Positions 17,073 through 25,207 of a stretch of 64,000 nt of DNA are shown here, in pieces. Source of the DNA: JADLBR01 sp964651705. Lineage in GTDB: Bacteria > Verrucomicrobiota > Verrucomicrobiia > JADLBR01. The stretch spans positions 1-64,000 of the forward strand of contig CAZYWZ010000023.1 of assembly GCA_964651705.1 (NCBI GenBank). The letters run 5' to 3'. The position numbers were made by a program, and so were the translations under genes. The notes below the pieces were generated by a model. The model was given only the letters and a program-made list of their open reading frames with translations. It was not told the DNA's origin and ran no database searches. The number at the start of each line of letters is the position of its first letter. Position 1 is the stretch's first letter.

Positions 17073-18578
17073 ATGAACCACGCCTATGGTAGTCCCGAAA
17101 ACGCCGACATCGCGCTGGAGTTGCTGGATGCCCCGCATTACACCGGCAACGATCTCGTGGCGCTGATCAACGGCACCGGCCACAAAGTCACGATCACAAA
17201 ACCCGACGGCAAACCGCTCGCGGCAGACTTGAAGATCGTCTGCGGCCAGACCCACCGCGCTGACGCGGAGGACGTTGGCAAGACCTTTGCAAAAGGGATC
17301 GGCCTCAAACAGATCTTCTCAATTCTTGCCACGCTGACCGTCCTACAAGCCGCTGCCCTCGAGCCACCGCAGTGGGACATTGCCATGCTTTCTAAACCAC
17401 CGTCGGCAGTCGAGGCGCAGGAAGGCAAGGTTGAAGGCTTGCAGTCTCTCTTCCTCGACGGCCTACCCTACAAGGGACGGCCAACAAAGTTCTATGCGTA
17501 TCTGGGATTTCCCACCAACGCGACCGGCAAGGTGCCGGCCGTAGTGCTTGTTCACGGCGGCGGCGGCACGGCGACTGCGCCATGGGCGAAGTATTGGGTC
17601 GCGAAAGGCTACGCCGCACTTTCGCTCGACACCGAGGGCCATCTGCCGGTGAAAGCCTGCGACCGGAAACCCGGTGATCCCGGCTGGAAGACGATGGACA
17701 GTCTGGGTCAGCCGTGGGGTGGGCAACCGCGGCGGCCGAAAGGCTTTGCCGATCCCGCTTTACCACCGGAGGAACAATGGCTGTATCACGCTGTGGCGGA
17801 CTCGATCTTGTCCATCTCATTTCTAACGTCACGCCCTGAAGTGGACGCAAACCGCATCGGGATCGTTGGCATCTCGATGGGGTCGGTTGTGTGCAGCATC
17901 GTGGGCGGTCTCGACCAGCGGTTGGCCTTTGTCGTTCCGCAATACATCGGCGGCAACAACGATCTCGGCAACGTCTGGTATGCCATTATCAAAGAGCACC
18001 CCGACGTCATGCGCTTGGACCCCGCGAACTTCTACCGCCAGCCCAAAGGCAAAGCGCACTGGCTCTGGATCAACGGCGACAACGACAAATACGGCCTGCC
18101 GCCCATGACCACGAAATCCTGGCGCGAAACGGGCCCAAACTCATGGATGACGCTTCTTCCGACACAAGGCCACGGCGGCGCCTTCGGCGAGACCGGCCCG
18201 AACGCCCTGCGCGAAATCTACGCCTTTGCCGACAGTGTCACGCGCGGCATTCCGCCGTTGGCGCGCATCCTCAGCACGGCGCGTGTGAACAACTCTGTCA
18301 CGCTGATCTGGCGTGAAGCCACACCCGTGACGCGATCTCAGATCATCCACACAACCGAGGCGATCCCTACTGTAGCGATCAGCGGCGACATCCGCAAAGA
18401 TTGGCCGACGGTGAACTGGCACATGCAGGACATGCCGCTGCCAAAAGTGATCAGGCTGCCCGACGGCGGGCTGCGAGCCGACTTCCCATTGCCCGCTGGC
18501 GTGAAAGCCGCCTACATCAACCTGATTGATAAGCGAGGCCTTGCCGTGTCGAGCGATTTCCTTTTCGTCCAGCCCTAA
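17073..18578 (+). CDS. alpha/beta-hydrolase, acetylxylan esterase / dienelactone-hydrolase type, with abnormal N-terminus
   Basis: Predicted extracytoplasmic esterase. The catalytic domain starts near LEPPQWDIAMLSK and contains VVLVHGGGGTA (oxyanion region), the nucleophile elbow GISMG and late acid and His segments NGDNDKY and QGHGGAFGE. Upstream of it lies what looks like a signal peptide, KQIFSILATLTVLQAAAL (from 17304), but inside the frame and without a start codon: the codon where Met is expected is CTC. The 75 residues before it (NADIALELLDAPHYTGND) are not part of this family as far as I can tell. So the ORF appears to be a fusion of a fragment with a decapitated esterase. Start uncertain (17073 or 16995). 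Lower GC than the surrounding sulfatases. Confidence 0.7.
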   Translation: MNHAYGSPENADIALELLDAPHYTGNDLVALINGTGHKVTITKPDGKPLAADLKIVCGQTHRADAEDVGKTFAKGIGLKQIFSILATLTVLQAAALEPPQWDIAMLSKPPSAVEAQEGKVEGLQSLFLDGLPYKGRPTKFYAYLGFPTNATGKVPAVVLVHGGGGTATAPWAKYWVAKGYAALSLDTEGHLPVKACDRKPGDPGWKTMDSLGQPWGGQPRRPKGFADPALPPEEQWLYHAVADSILSISFLTSRPEVDANRIGIVGISMGSVVCSIVGGLDQRLAFVVPQYIGGNNDLGNVWYAIIKEHPDVMRLDPANFYRQPKGKAHWLWINGDNDKYGLPPMTTKSWRETGPNSWMTLLPTQGHGGAFGETGPNALREIYAFADSVTRGIPPLARILSTARVNNSVTLIWREATPVTRSQIIHTTEAIPTVAISGDIRKDWPTVNWHMQDMPLPKVIRLPDGGLRADFPLPAGVKAAYINLIDKRGLAVSSDFLFVQP

Positions 18579-18593
18579 TCCACGTTACCACTA

Positions 18594-18890
18594 ATGGAAT
18601 ACACAATCCTTACCGTCCTTACCGCTTTGCTGCTTGCGCCGCTGGCGATGACAATTCCGCTTTACGGCATAAGCGCAAAGGAGATCATGTATGCATCCGG
18701 CGTTGCGGGCGGACTGGCTATTCAATTTTCCTTCCGCAACGACACCCTCACCGCCGAACTGCTGGCGAATGATCGCTATGTTGTCAAGGGGCTGGAAGCG
18801 GAAAGAAAATGCAAGAGGATGCAGGAAATGCCGGAGCAAGACCAGTCCTTCAATGCAGCGGAAAAGGTAAGTCGCGAGAGTGACGTATGA
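18594..18890 (+). pseudogene. truncated signal peptide + methyltransferase-like fragment
   Basis: 98 codons. A signal peptide (MEYTILTVLTALLLAPLA) is followed by KEIMYASGVAGGLAI and DTLTAELLANDRYVVKGLEA. This matches the start of the SAM-methyltransferase-like domain found at the N-terminus of PVC proteins with PQQ beta-propellers, where one expects GGLVVHLGCGDGKLTAALR. Here the SAM loop GCGDG is replaced by SFRND and the rest of the protein is absent. Its stop overlaps the start of the beta-helix gene (ATGATGA at 18887). It could still be translated as a short exported peptide; most likely a relic. Confidence 0.55.
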
Positions 18891-18902
18891 TGACAAGAGC
18901 AG
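18876..18902 (+). repeat. 27-nt direct repeat, copy 1 (spans a start codon)
   Basis: GAGAGTGA-CG-TATGATGACAAGAGCAG. The second copy is 20752-20778, 25 of 27 identical. Both copies place ATGATGACAAGAGCAG at a potential translation start (MMTRA). Confidence 0.7.
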
Positions 18903-20722
18903 TGCGGTGTTTTTGTATGTTGGCATTGGTGGGGCATGCCTCCGGCGGCACGTATCATGTGGCCAAGGATGGCTCCGACAGCAACGATGGATCCGTCAGA
19001 AAACCCTTTTTTACGATCCAGCGGGCGGCGGATGTTGCGCAGCCGGGGGACACCATCATCGTCCATGAAGGGGTGTACCGCGAGCGGGTCAACCCGCCGC
19101 GCGGGGGGACATCCGATGAGCGGCGCATCACCTATCAGGCTGCGCCTGGCAAAAAGGTGGTGATCACCGGTGCCGAAGTGGTCACCGGCTGGGAAAAGGT
19201 GCAGCACGACACCTGGAAGGTGACGCTTCCCAACCGCCTTTTCGGTGACTTTAATCCGTTTGCCGATCTGATTCAGGGTGCTTGGTTCGATCGCAAGGGC
19301 AGGGATCACCACACCGGCGCGGTCTATTTGAACGGGCATTGGCTGACCGAAGCGGCTGGTTTAAGTGAGGTCATGCCGTCTGCCGGGACAGCACCGCTCT
19401 GGTTCGGACAGGTGGATGAGCAGAACACCACCATCCACGCCCAGTTTCCGGGGGTTGATCCGAATAAGGAATTGGCGGAAGTCAATGCGCGCCAAACCGT
19501 ATTTTATCCGGATCAGCCGGGCCGTAACTATATTACGGTGCGCGGGTTTACACTGACTCAGGCGGCCACGCCGTGGGCGCCTCCGACGACCGAACAGATC
19601 GGCCTGATTGGAACGCACTGGAGTAAAGGATGGATTATCGAGGACAACACCATCAGTTATTCGACCTGCTCCGGAATGACCTTGGGGGCTAAGAATATGG
19701 GGAAGTATGCCGGGACCGCTCTCGGATACATAGAACAGATCCAATATGCGACTACGGATGAGGGGGGGTGGACCCGGGATAATATCGGCCATCACATCGT
19801 CCGCAGAAACAAGATTATTCATTGCGAAATGGCGGGCATTCACGGCAGTATGGGCGGGGCCTTCAGTCTGATTGAAAACAATGAGATCTCCTATATCTGG
19901 GTCCGTCGACAGTTTAGTGGTATGGAGCAGGGAGGGATCAAACTGCTCGGCGGGGTGGATTCGGTGATTCGCAACAATTTGGTTCATAACACAAGGCACG
20001 GAATTTGGCTGGATTGGATGGGGCAGGGCTCGGAGGTCAGCGGGAATGTGTGCTTCGCCAATGATTCCGACCTATATCTCGAGGTTAACCACGGGCCGGT
20101 GTTGGTTGCGAATAATATATTTTTGTCGCCTATCGCGCACAAGAGTATATCACGGGGAACGGCATATGCGCACAACCTGTTTGCCGGACGTTTCTTCGTG
20201 ACGGATACGGCGCGGAAGACCCCGTATCTCAAACCCCATTCGACGAGTGTGGCGGGATATCATGCCAATGCTCCGGGGGATGACCATTTTTATAACAACC
20301 TCTATTTTGTAAACTCTCCAGTAATTAAAACCTTTTACGTATTTCGCGAATATATTGATCCTGAACTTCCGGTGACAATGCGGGATAATCTCTACATGGG
20401 GGTGTTGCCTCATCCCGATGACGTCAGTCCGATGGTGCAAACCAAAGAGGTCCCCATTTTGAAACCGGTGCAGAAGGCGGACGGAATCTATATTGAATGG
20501 GCCAGCCGTGCTGAATGGACGAACACGACCCGTCAGGTCGTGACCTCCGACCTGCTCGGCCGTGCCGGCGTGTCCGGTGCGCGTTATGAGCAACCGGACG
20601 GATCACCGATTCGGGTGAACCGCGATTATTTTGGACACCCGCGCAACGAAAAGAATCCGCTGCCGGGTCCGTTCGAACTGCCGCCGGGCAAGGTGCTGCT
20701 GAAAATCTGGCCCAAAGAGTGA
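18887..20722 (+). CDS. secreted right-handed parallel beta-helix protein (DUF1565-type), probable polysaccharide-active
   Basis: 611 residues. A short signal peptide (MMTRAVRCFCMLALVGHASG) precedes TYHVAKDGSDSNDGS, the DUF1565 opening, and AADVAQPGDTIIVHEGVYRE, a typical start of pectate-lyase-like beta-helices. Repeated PbH1 rungs follow (GWIIEDNTISYS, HHIVRRNKIIHCEMAGIHG, FSLIENNEISY, SVIRNNLVHNTRHGIWLDW). The fold is used by polysaccharide lyases and glycosidases; which one this is cannot be told. Codon use is clearly less GC-rich than in the sulfatases on either side (many AT-ending codons), suggesting a separate origin. Overlaps the preceding relic by 4 nt. Confidence 0.82.
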   Translation: MMTRAVRCFCMLALVGHASGGTYHVAKDGSDSNDGSVRKPFFTIQRAADVAQPGDTIIVHEGVYRERVNPPRGGTSDERRITYQAAPGKKVVITGAEVVTGWEKVQHDTWKVTLPNRLFGDFNPFADLIQGAWFDRKGRDHHTGAVYLNGHWLTEAAGLSEVMPSAGTAPLWFGQVDEQNTTIHAQFPGVDPNKELAEVNARQTVFYPDQPGRNYITVRGFTLTQAATPWAPPTTEQIGLIGTHWSKGWIIEDNTISYSTCSGMTLGAKNMGKYAGTALGYIEQIQYATTDEGGWTRDNIGHHIVRRNKIIHCEMAGIHGSMGGAFSLIENNEISYIWVRRQFSGMEQGGIKLLGGVDSVIRNNLVHNTRHGIWLDWMGQGSEVSGNVCFANDSDLYLEVNHGPVLVANNIFLSPIAHKSISRGTAYAHNLFAGRFFVTDTARKTPYLKPHSTSVAGYHANAPGDDHFYNNLYFVNSPVIKTFYVFREYIDPELPVTMRDNLYMGVLPHPDDVSPMVQTKEVPILKPVQKADGIYIEWASRAEWTNTTRQVVTSDLLGRAGVSGARYEQPDGSPIRVNRDYFGHPRNEKNPLPGPFELPPGKVLLKIWPKE

Positions 20723-20751
20723 CGAATTCTCAGAGGCAATACGTTAATCCA

Positions 20752-20778
20752 GAGAGTGATCTATGATGACAAGAGCAG
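20752..20778 (+). repeat. 27-nt direct repeat, copy 2
   Basis: GAGAGTGA-TC-TATGATGACAAGAGCAG, matching 18876-18902. It supplies an ATG at 20763 in frame with the sulfatase-glycosidase gene, 18 codons before the start I favour. Confidence 0.7.
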
Positions 20779-20816
20779 GCTGGATAAGATCGGGTAGGCT
20801 TTTTTGGAGATTTCAC

Positions 20817-23402
20817 ATGGACCTCACCCTACTCGCCGCCCTGCTGCTCACGACGCTCCCGGCGCTGGGTACCGCCGACGCGGCAATCTCGCCGACCAAA
20901 CCCAACATCGTTTTCATCTTCGCCGATGATTGGGGCTGGGGGGATTTGGGCTGCCACGGGCATCCTTGGCTGAAGACGCCGCACCTTGACCAGCTTGCCA
21001 GCGAGGGCACCGACTTCCATCAGTTTAACGTACTCAACCCCGTCTGCTCGCCGAGCCGGGCTGCGGTGATTACGGGCCAATACCCGGCGCGTCGCTGCAT
21101 CCACCAGCACTTCGCCGCACCGGCATCCAACGCCCAGCGAGGCATGCCGGACTGGCTCGACCCGAAGGCGCCTTCGTTGCCGCGTTTCCTGAAGCAGCTC
21201 GGCTATCGCACCGCGCACTTTGGCAAATGGCACCTCACCAACCGTGAGACCCACGGCGCGCCCACGCCGGACGCTTATGGATACGACGAGGCCAAGGTCT
21301 TCAACGGCGGTGCCGACTGGCCATCGGCTGATGCGCACGCGGCCGGTGATGACGCTGTCGCGTTCATCAAGGCGAACGCCGGAAAGCCATTCTTTGTCAA
21401 CGTGTGGATTCACGAAAGCCATACGCCGCATGTGCCGACGAAGCCGTCCATGCAACGGTGGCAACATCTCGACGAGCAAAAGCAGGTCTATGCCGCCGTC
21501 ATCACCGATGGGGACAACGCGGTTGGGAATATTCTCGCGGCGTTGAAGGATGCGGGTGTGGAGAACAACACGATCGTCATGTTCTCCAGTGACAACGGTC
21601 CGGAGGGGACCGGCAAAAACAGAAACTTCGGCGCGAAGGACGCCCACACCAACTCGCAAGGCTACGACACCTATTACAGCGTCGGCTCCACCGGCGGCCT
21701 GCGCGGTCGCAAGCGCAGCCTTTTCGAGGGCGGCGTGCGTGTCCCGTTCATCGTGCGCTGGCCCGGCCACGCGCCGGTTGGAGCGCGGAACGACACGACG
21801 GTATTCACGGCGGTGGATCTGCTGCCGACTCTCTGCGCCGCGGCGGGTGTTACTCTGCCCGCTGACTACCAAGGAGACGGCGAGAACCTGCTCGATGCTT
21901 TTGAGGGCAAGGCCATCACTCGCAATCGTCCCATCTTCTGGGAATGGCAGGGCAACAATGCCGAGCCTGATTGGTGGCCGCGCCTCGCCGTGCGCGAGGG
22001 CGATTGGAAACTCGCGCTTACCCATGACGCAAAACGCGTGGAGTTGCACCGCCTCACCGACGACCGCGCCGAGGCCGCCGACGTGGCCAAGGAACATCCC
22101 GACGTTGTCGCGCGCCTGACCAGGCTCGCGCTCGATTGGAAATCGACCTTGCCGGAAAAGCCCGACCCCGCCTGCATCGCGCCGATGGCCGCGCGGCACC
22201 CCACCGATCCCACGCAAACATTGCGGGGGCCCGTATTCCGGTGGGACACCGTTCCGGTTTTCGCCCACTGCGGCAAACCGGACGGGCCGTTCACCGACGA
22301 GGAGGCGAAGGCACTCTCGCGGTTCGCCTACGTTGGGCTGGAGAAGATTCAGGAGATGAAGCTCCGCAAGCCGGCGTTTGAGACCATGCGAGCCGCGGCA
22401 CTGGCGATCAAGGCGCACAACCCGAGGACCTTTGTGGCCGCCTACTGGAACACGTGCTTGGAGGATTGCGCCAAATTGCACGGGGAAGGCTATGACCAGT
22501 TTCTCAGGCACCGCGAAGCGTGGCGACTCCTTGGCAAACACGGTAAACCGGTATTTGTGCGCGATGCCGCCGTGTTCGACCTGACGAAGACGGAGGTGCA
22601 GGCCTGGTGGCTGGAGCGCGCGCGCAAGATCGCGTCGGAACCCGCATTTGATGCCATCTTTCTCGACGCCGCCACGCGGGCGCATTGGCTGGTTTCACAG
22701 TGCGGCCAGGAGCGGGCAGACGCATACGATCAGGCCATGCGGCAGTTGCTCGGCACACTGAACCGCTCCACGGAGAAGCCGCTCATCTATAACGGCATCA
22801 ATGTCCGCATGGCGCTCTGGGCGGATGGCGGCAGCCGGTATCTGGACTGGACCGACGGCGCGATGGTGGAGCATTTCCTCGGCCACAGCCAACGCGACGA
22901 TGACGGCACCTTGCGAAGCGATGAGTTGGTGAAGACTTTCCAGCGCGTTCGCGACCTCAGCCGCACGGGCAAGATCATTCTCGTGAGATCTTGGCCCAAG
23001 ACGCACGCCGTGTGGGGCAAGCGCCCTGAAGATCAACTCTGGATGAACGAGCCGACAGCTTCGGCGAAGGGTACGTCCGCCGGGAGGCTTCCGCCCCAGC
23101 TCACGACACCCCGCGCCGGGAAACTGCGGGAGATCCTTCGCGACGAGCTCGAGTTCTGCCTGGCCTGTTTTCTGATCTGTGCCGGCGAGAACTGCTACTT
23201 CAATTATTCCTGGGGCTACGGCGAGTGGGACTGGGGAACCTCCGGCAACTTCGACTGGTATCCGGAGTTTGACCGTCCGCTCGGCCCGCCCAAGGGCGAG
23301 TTCAAGCATGACGGCATGATCTTCACGCGCGAGTTCGCCCATGCCGCGGTGCGCGTGGACCTGGAAAATGAACAAGCGCTGATCGATTGGAAGCAGCCAT
23401 GA
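20817..23402 (+). CDS. bifunctional secreted sulfatase - putative glycoside hydrolase fusion
   Basis: 861 residues. Sulfatase part (1 to about 465): signal peptide MDLTLLAALLLTTLPALGTA, DD at 37-38, active site C77-S-P-S-R81 AAVITG, GKWHLTN, late motif FSSDNGPEG. Second part (about 470-861) begins RGPVFRWDTVPVFAHCGK and looks like a TIM-barrel glycosidase of the putative GHL15 type: FVAAYWNTC, GKPVFVRDAAVFDLT, AFDAIFLDAATRAHW (likely catalytic Asp), DGAMVEHFLG. The two activities would act in sequence on a sulfated glycan. ATG 20817 follows GGAG and starts the signal peptide; ATG 20763 lies in the 27-nt repeat. First of sixteen consecutive sulfatase genes. Confidence 0.85.
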   Translation: MDLTLLAALLLTTLPALGTADAAISPTKPNIVFIFADDWGWGDLGCHGHPWLKTPHLDQLASEGTDFHQFNVLNPVCSPSRAAVITGQYPARRCIHQHFAAPASNAQRGMPDWLDPKAPSLPRFLKQLGYRTAHFGKWHLTNRETHGAPTPDAYGYDEAKVFNGGADWPSADAHAAGDDAVAFIKANAGKPFFVNVWIHESHTPHVPTKPSMQRWQHLDEQKQVYAAVITDGDNAVGNILAALKDAGVENNTIVMFSSDNGPEGTGKNRNFGAKDAHTNSQGYDTYYSVGSTGGLRGRKRSLFEGGVRVPFIVRWPGHAPVGARNDTTVFTAVDLLPTLCAAAGVTLPADYQGDGENLLDAFEGKAITRNRPIFWEWQGNNAEPDWWPRLAVREGDWKLALTHDAKRVELHRLTDDRAEAADVAKEHPDVVARLTRLALDWKSTLPEKPDPACIAPMAARHPTDPTQTLRGPVFRWDTVPVFAHCGKPDGPFTDEEAKALSRFAYVGLEKIQEMKLRKPAFETMRAAALAIKAHNPRTFVAAYWNTCLEDCAKLHGEGYDQFLRHREAWRLLGKHGKPVFVRDAAVFDLTKTEVQAWWLERARKIASEPAFDAIFLDAATRAHWLVSQCGQERADAYDQAMRQLLGTLNRSTEKPLIYNGINVRMALWADGGSRYLDWTDGAMVEHFLGHSQRDDDGTLRSDELVKTFQRVRDLSRTGKIILVRSWPKTHAVWGKRPEDQLWMNEPTASAKGTSAGRLPPQLTTPRAGKLREILRDELEFCLACFLICAGENCYFNYSWGYGEWDWGTSGNFDWYPEFDRPLGPPKGEFKHDGMIFTREFAHAAVRVDLENEQALIDWKQP

Positions 23403-23626
23403 ACCCCAGGGAGGGCAGGCGCCTCAATCCGGTCTTTCATGCCCACCCTGACACGGCTGGACTGTTGTCGCCACCGCGGCAACCCTGGCCCCATTGACGC
23501 ATCGCTCTACGGCCCCTCGGTCGCCAAGCGCAACACCCGTCGAAACCTGGGCCAGCCTGTATTCGTGAATCCCGACTTGCCTGGCGACGCCCACGCGGCT
23601 GAAATCTACCCGAGAACTCCTCGATC

Positions 23627-25204
23627 ATGAGCACGCATTGCATTCTCTCCGCCGCCGCCGCCCTCTGGCTGGCGATCGCCTGCGCCGCGGCGGCCGCCCC
23701 CGCCCCCGCCCGGCCAAACATCCTGTTCGCCATCGCCGACGACTGGGGGCCACACGCCGGGGCCTACGGCACGAGGTGGGTGAAGACGCCCGCCTTCGAC
23801 CGCCTCGCGCGCGAGGGGCTCCTTTTCCTCAACGCCTACACCCCCATGGCAAAGTGCGCCCCCTCCCGCGCCATCGCACTCACCGGGCGGCACCTCTGGC
23901 AACTCGAGGAGGCCGGCAACCACCTGGCCTACTTTCCCGCCAAGTTCAAGAGTTGGCCCGAGGTCCTCACCGAAAAGGGCTGGCACATGGGGATGACCGG
24001 CAAGGGATGGGCCCCGGGCATCGCCAACGATGCCAGCGGAAAACCCCGCCTCATCACCGGCAAACCCTTCGCCCGCCGCAAAGCCGAACCGCCCACGAAG
24101 GCCATCTCGCCCAACGATTACGCCGCCAACTTCATCGACTTCCTCGATGCCGCACCCGAGGGCGCGCCCTGGTGTTTCTGGTGTGGCACGACCGAGCCGC
24201 ACCGCGCCTACGAGTTCCAGTCCGGTGCCAATAAGGCCGGCAAACGCACCGCCGACATCGACCGCGTCCCCGCCTATTGGCCAGATATCGACACCGTGCG
24301 CCACGACATGCTCGACTACGCGCTCGAGGTCGAACACGTCGACGCGCACCTCGCGCGCATGATCGCCGAGCTGGAGAAACGCGGCGCCCTCGACAATACC
24401 CTCATCATCGTCACCAGCGACCACGGCATGCCATTCCCACGCGTCAAGGGCCACGCCTACCACGATTCCAACCATGTCCCCCTCGCCATCCGCTGGGCCC
24501 GCGGCATCCAGAACCCGGGTCGCGCGATCGAGGACTTCGTCGATTTCACCGACATCGCCCCGACCCTCCTCGATGTCGCGGGCATCCCACAGGACCAGAC
24601 CGGCATGAAGCCCATCACCGGCAAAAGCTGGCGCCCCATCTTCGCCAGCGACCGCGCGGGAAGGGTCCTCGCCGAGCGCGATCACGTGCTCGTCGGCAAG
24701 GAGCGCACCGACGTCGGCCGACCCCATGACTGGGGCTACCCCATCCGCGGCATCGTCACCCCCGAGCTCCTCTTCCTCAAAAACTACGAGCCCTCCCGGT
24801 GGCCCGCCGGCAACCCGGAGACCGGTTACCTGGACACCGATGGCAGCCCCACGAAGACCGCCATCTTGGATTTGGGCCGCAGGGACCGCGGCGACCGATT
24901 CTGGCGCCTGAATTTTGGCATGAGGCCCGCAGAGGAGCTCTACGACCTCAGTTCCGACCCAGATTGTGTGACAAACCTCGCGGCCGAACCCGCGCACGCA
25001 CAGACCGCGAAAGCCATGAGGGAACGCATGGAGTCCCTGCTCTCCGCCCAAGGAGACCCACGCATGTCCGGCAAGGGCCATGTCTTCGACGGATACAAAC
25101 CCACCAACGGCTCCGGCTTCTACGAGAGTTACATGCGCGGCGAGAACCCCAAGGCCGGATGGGTCGAACCCACGGATTTCGAGAAACAACCCATCAGGCC
25201 ATAA
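23627..25204 (+). CDS. secreted sulfatase, heparan N-sulfatase (sulfamidase)-like (CAPSR)
   Basis: 525 residues. Signal peptide (about 1-27), DD at 38-39, C77-A-P-S-R81 AIALTGRH. RHDMLDYALEVEHVDAHLARMI and VTSDHGMPFPRVKGHAYHDSNHVPLAIRW are typical of N-sulfoglucosamine sulfohydrolase-like members. The usual GKWH is GKGW. Resemblance to sulfamidases hints at N- or O-sulfated glucosamine-type substrates but does not prove it. The 224-bp gap before it holds no gene I can support. First gene of a four-gene run; the next starts 3 nt after its stop. Confidence 0.92.
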   Translation: MSTHCILSAAAALWLAIACAAAAAPAPARPNILFAIADDWGPHAGAYGTRWVKTPAFDRLAREGLLFLNAYTPMAKCAPSRAIALTGRHLWQLEEAGNHLAYFPAKFKSWPEVLTEKGWHMGMTGKGWAPGIANDASGKPRLITGKPFARRKAEPPTKAISPNDYAANFIDFLDAAPEGAPWCFWCGTTEPHRAYEFQSGANKAGKRTADIDRVPAYWPDIDTVRHDMLDYALEVEHVDAHLARMIAELEKRGALDNTLIIVTSDHGMPFPRVKGHAYHDSNHVPLAIRWARGIQNPGRAIEDFVDFTDIAPTLLDVAGIPQDQTGMKPITGKSWRPIFASDRAGRVLAERDHVLVGKERTDVGRPHDWGYPIRGIVTPELLFLKNYEPSRWPAGNPETGYLDTDGSPTKTAILDLGRRDRGDRFWRLNFGMRPAEELYDLSSDPDCVTNLAAEPAHAQTAKAMRERMESLLSAQGDPRMSGKGHVFDGYKPTNGSGFYESYMRGENPKAGWVEPTDFEKQPIRP

Positions 25205-25207
25205 GAT

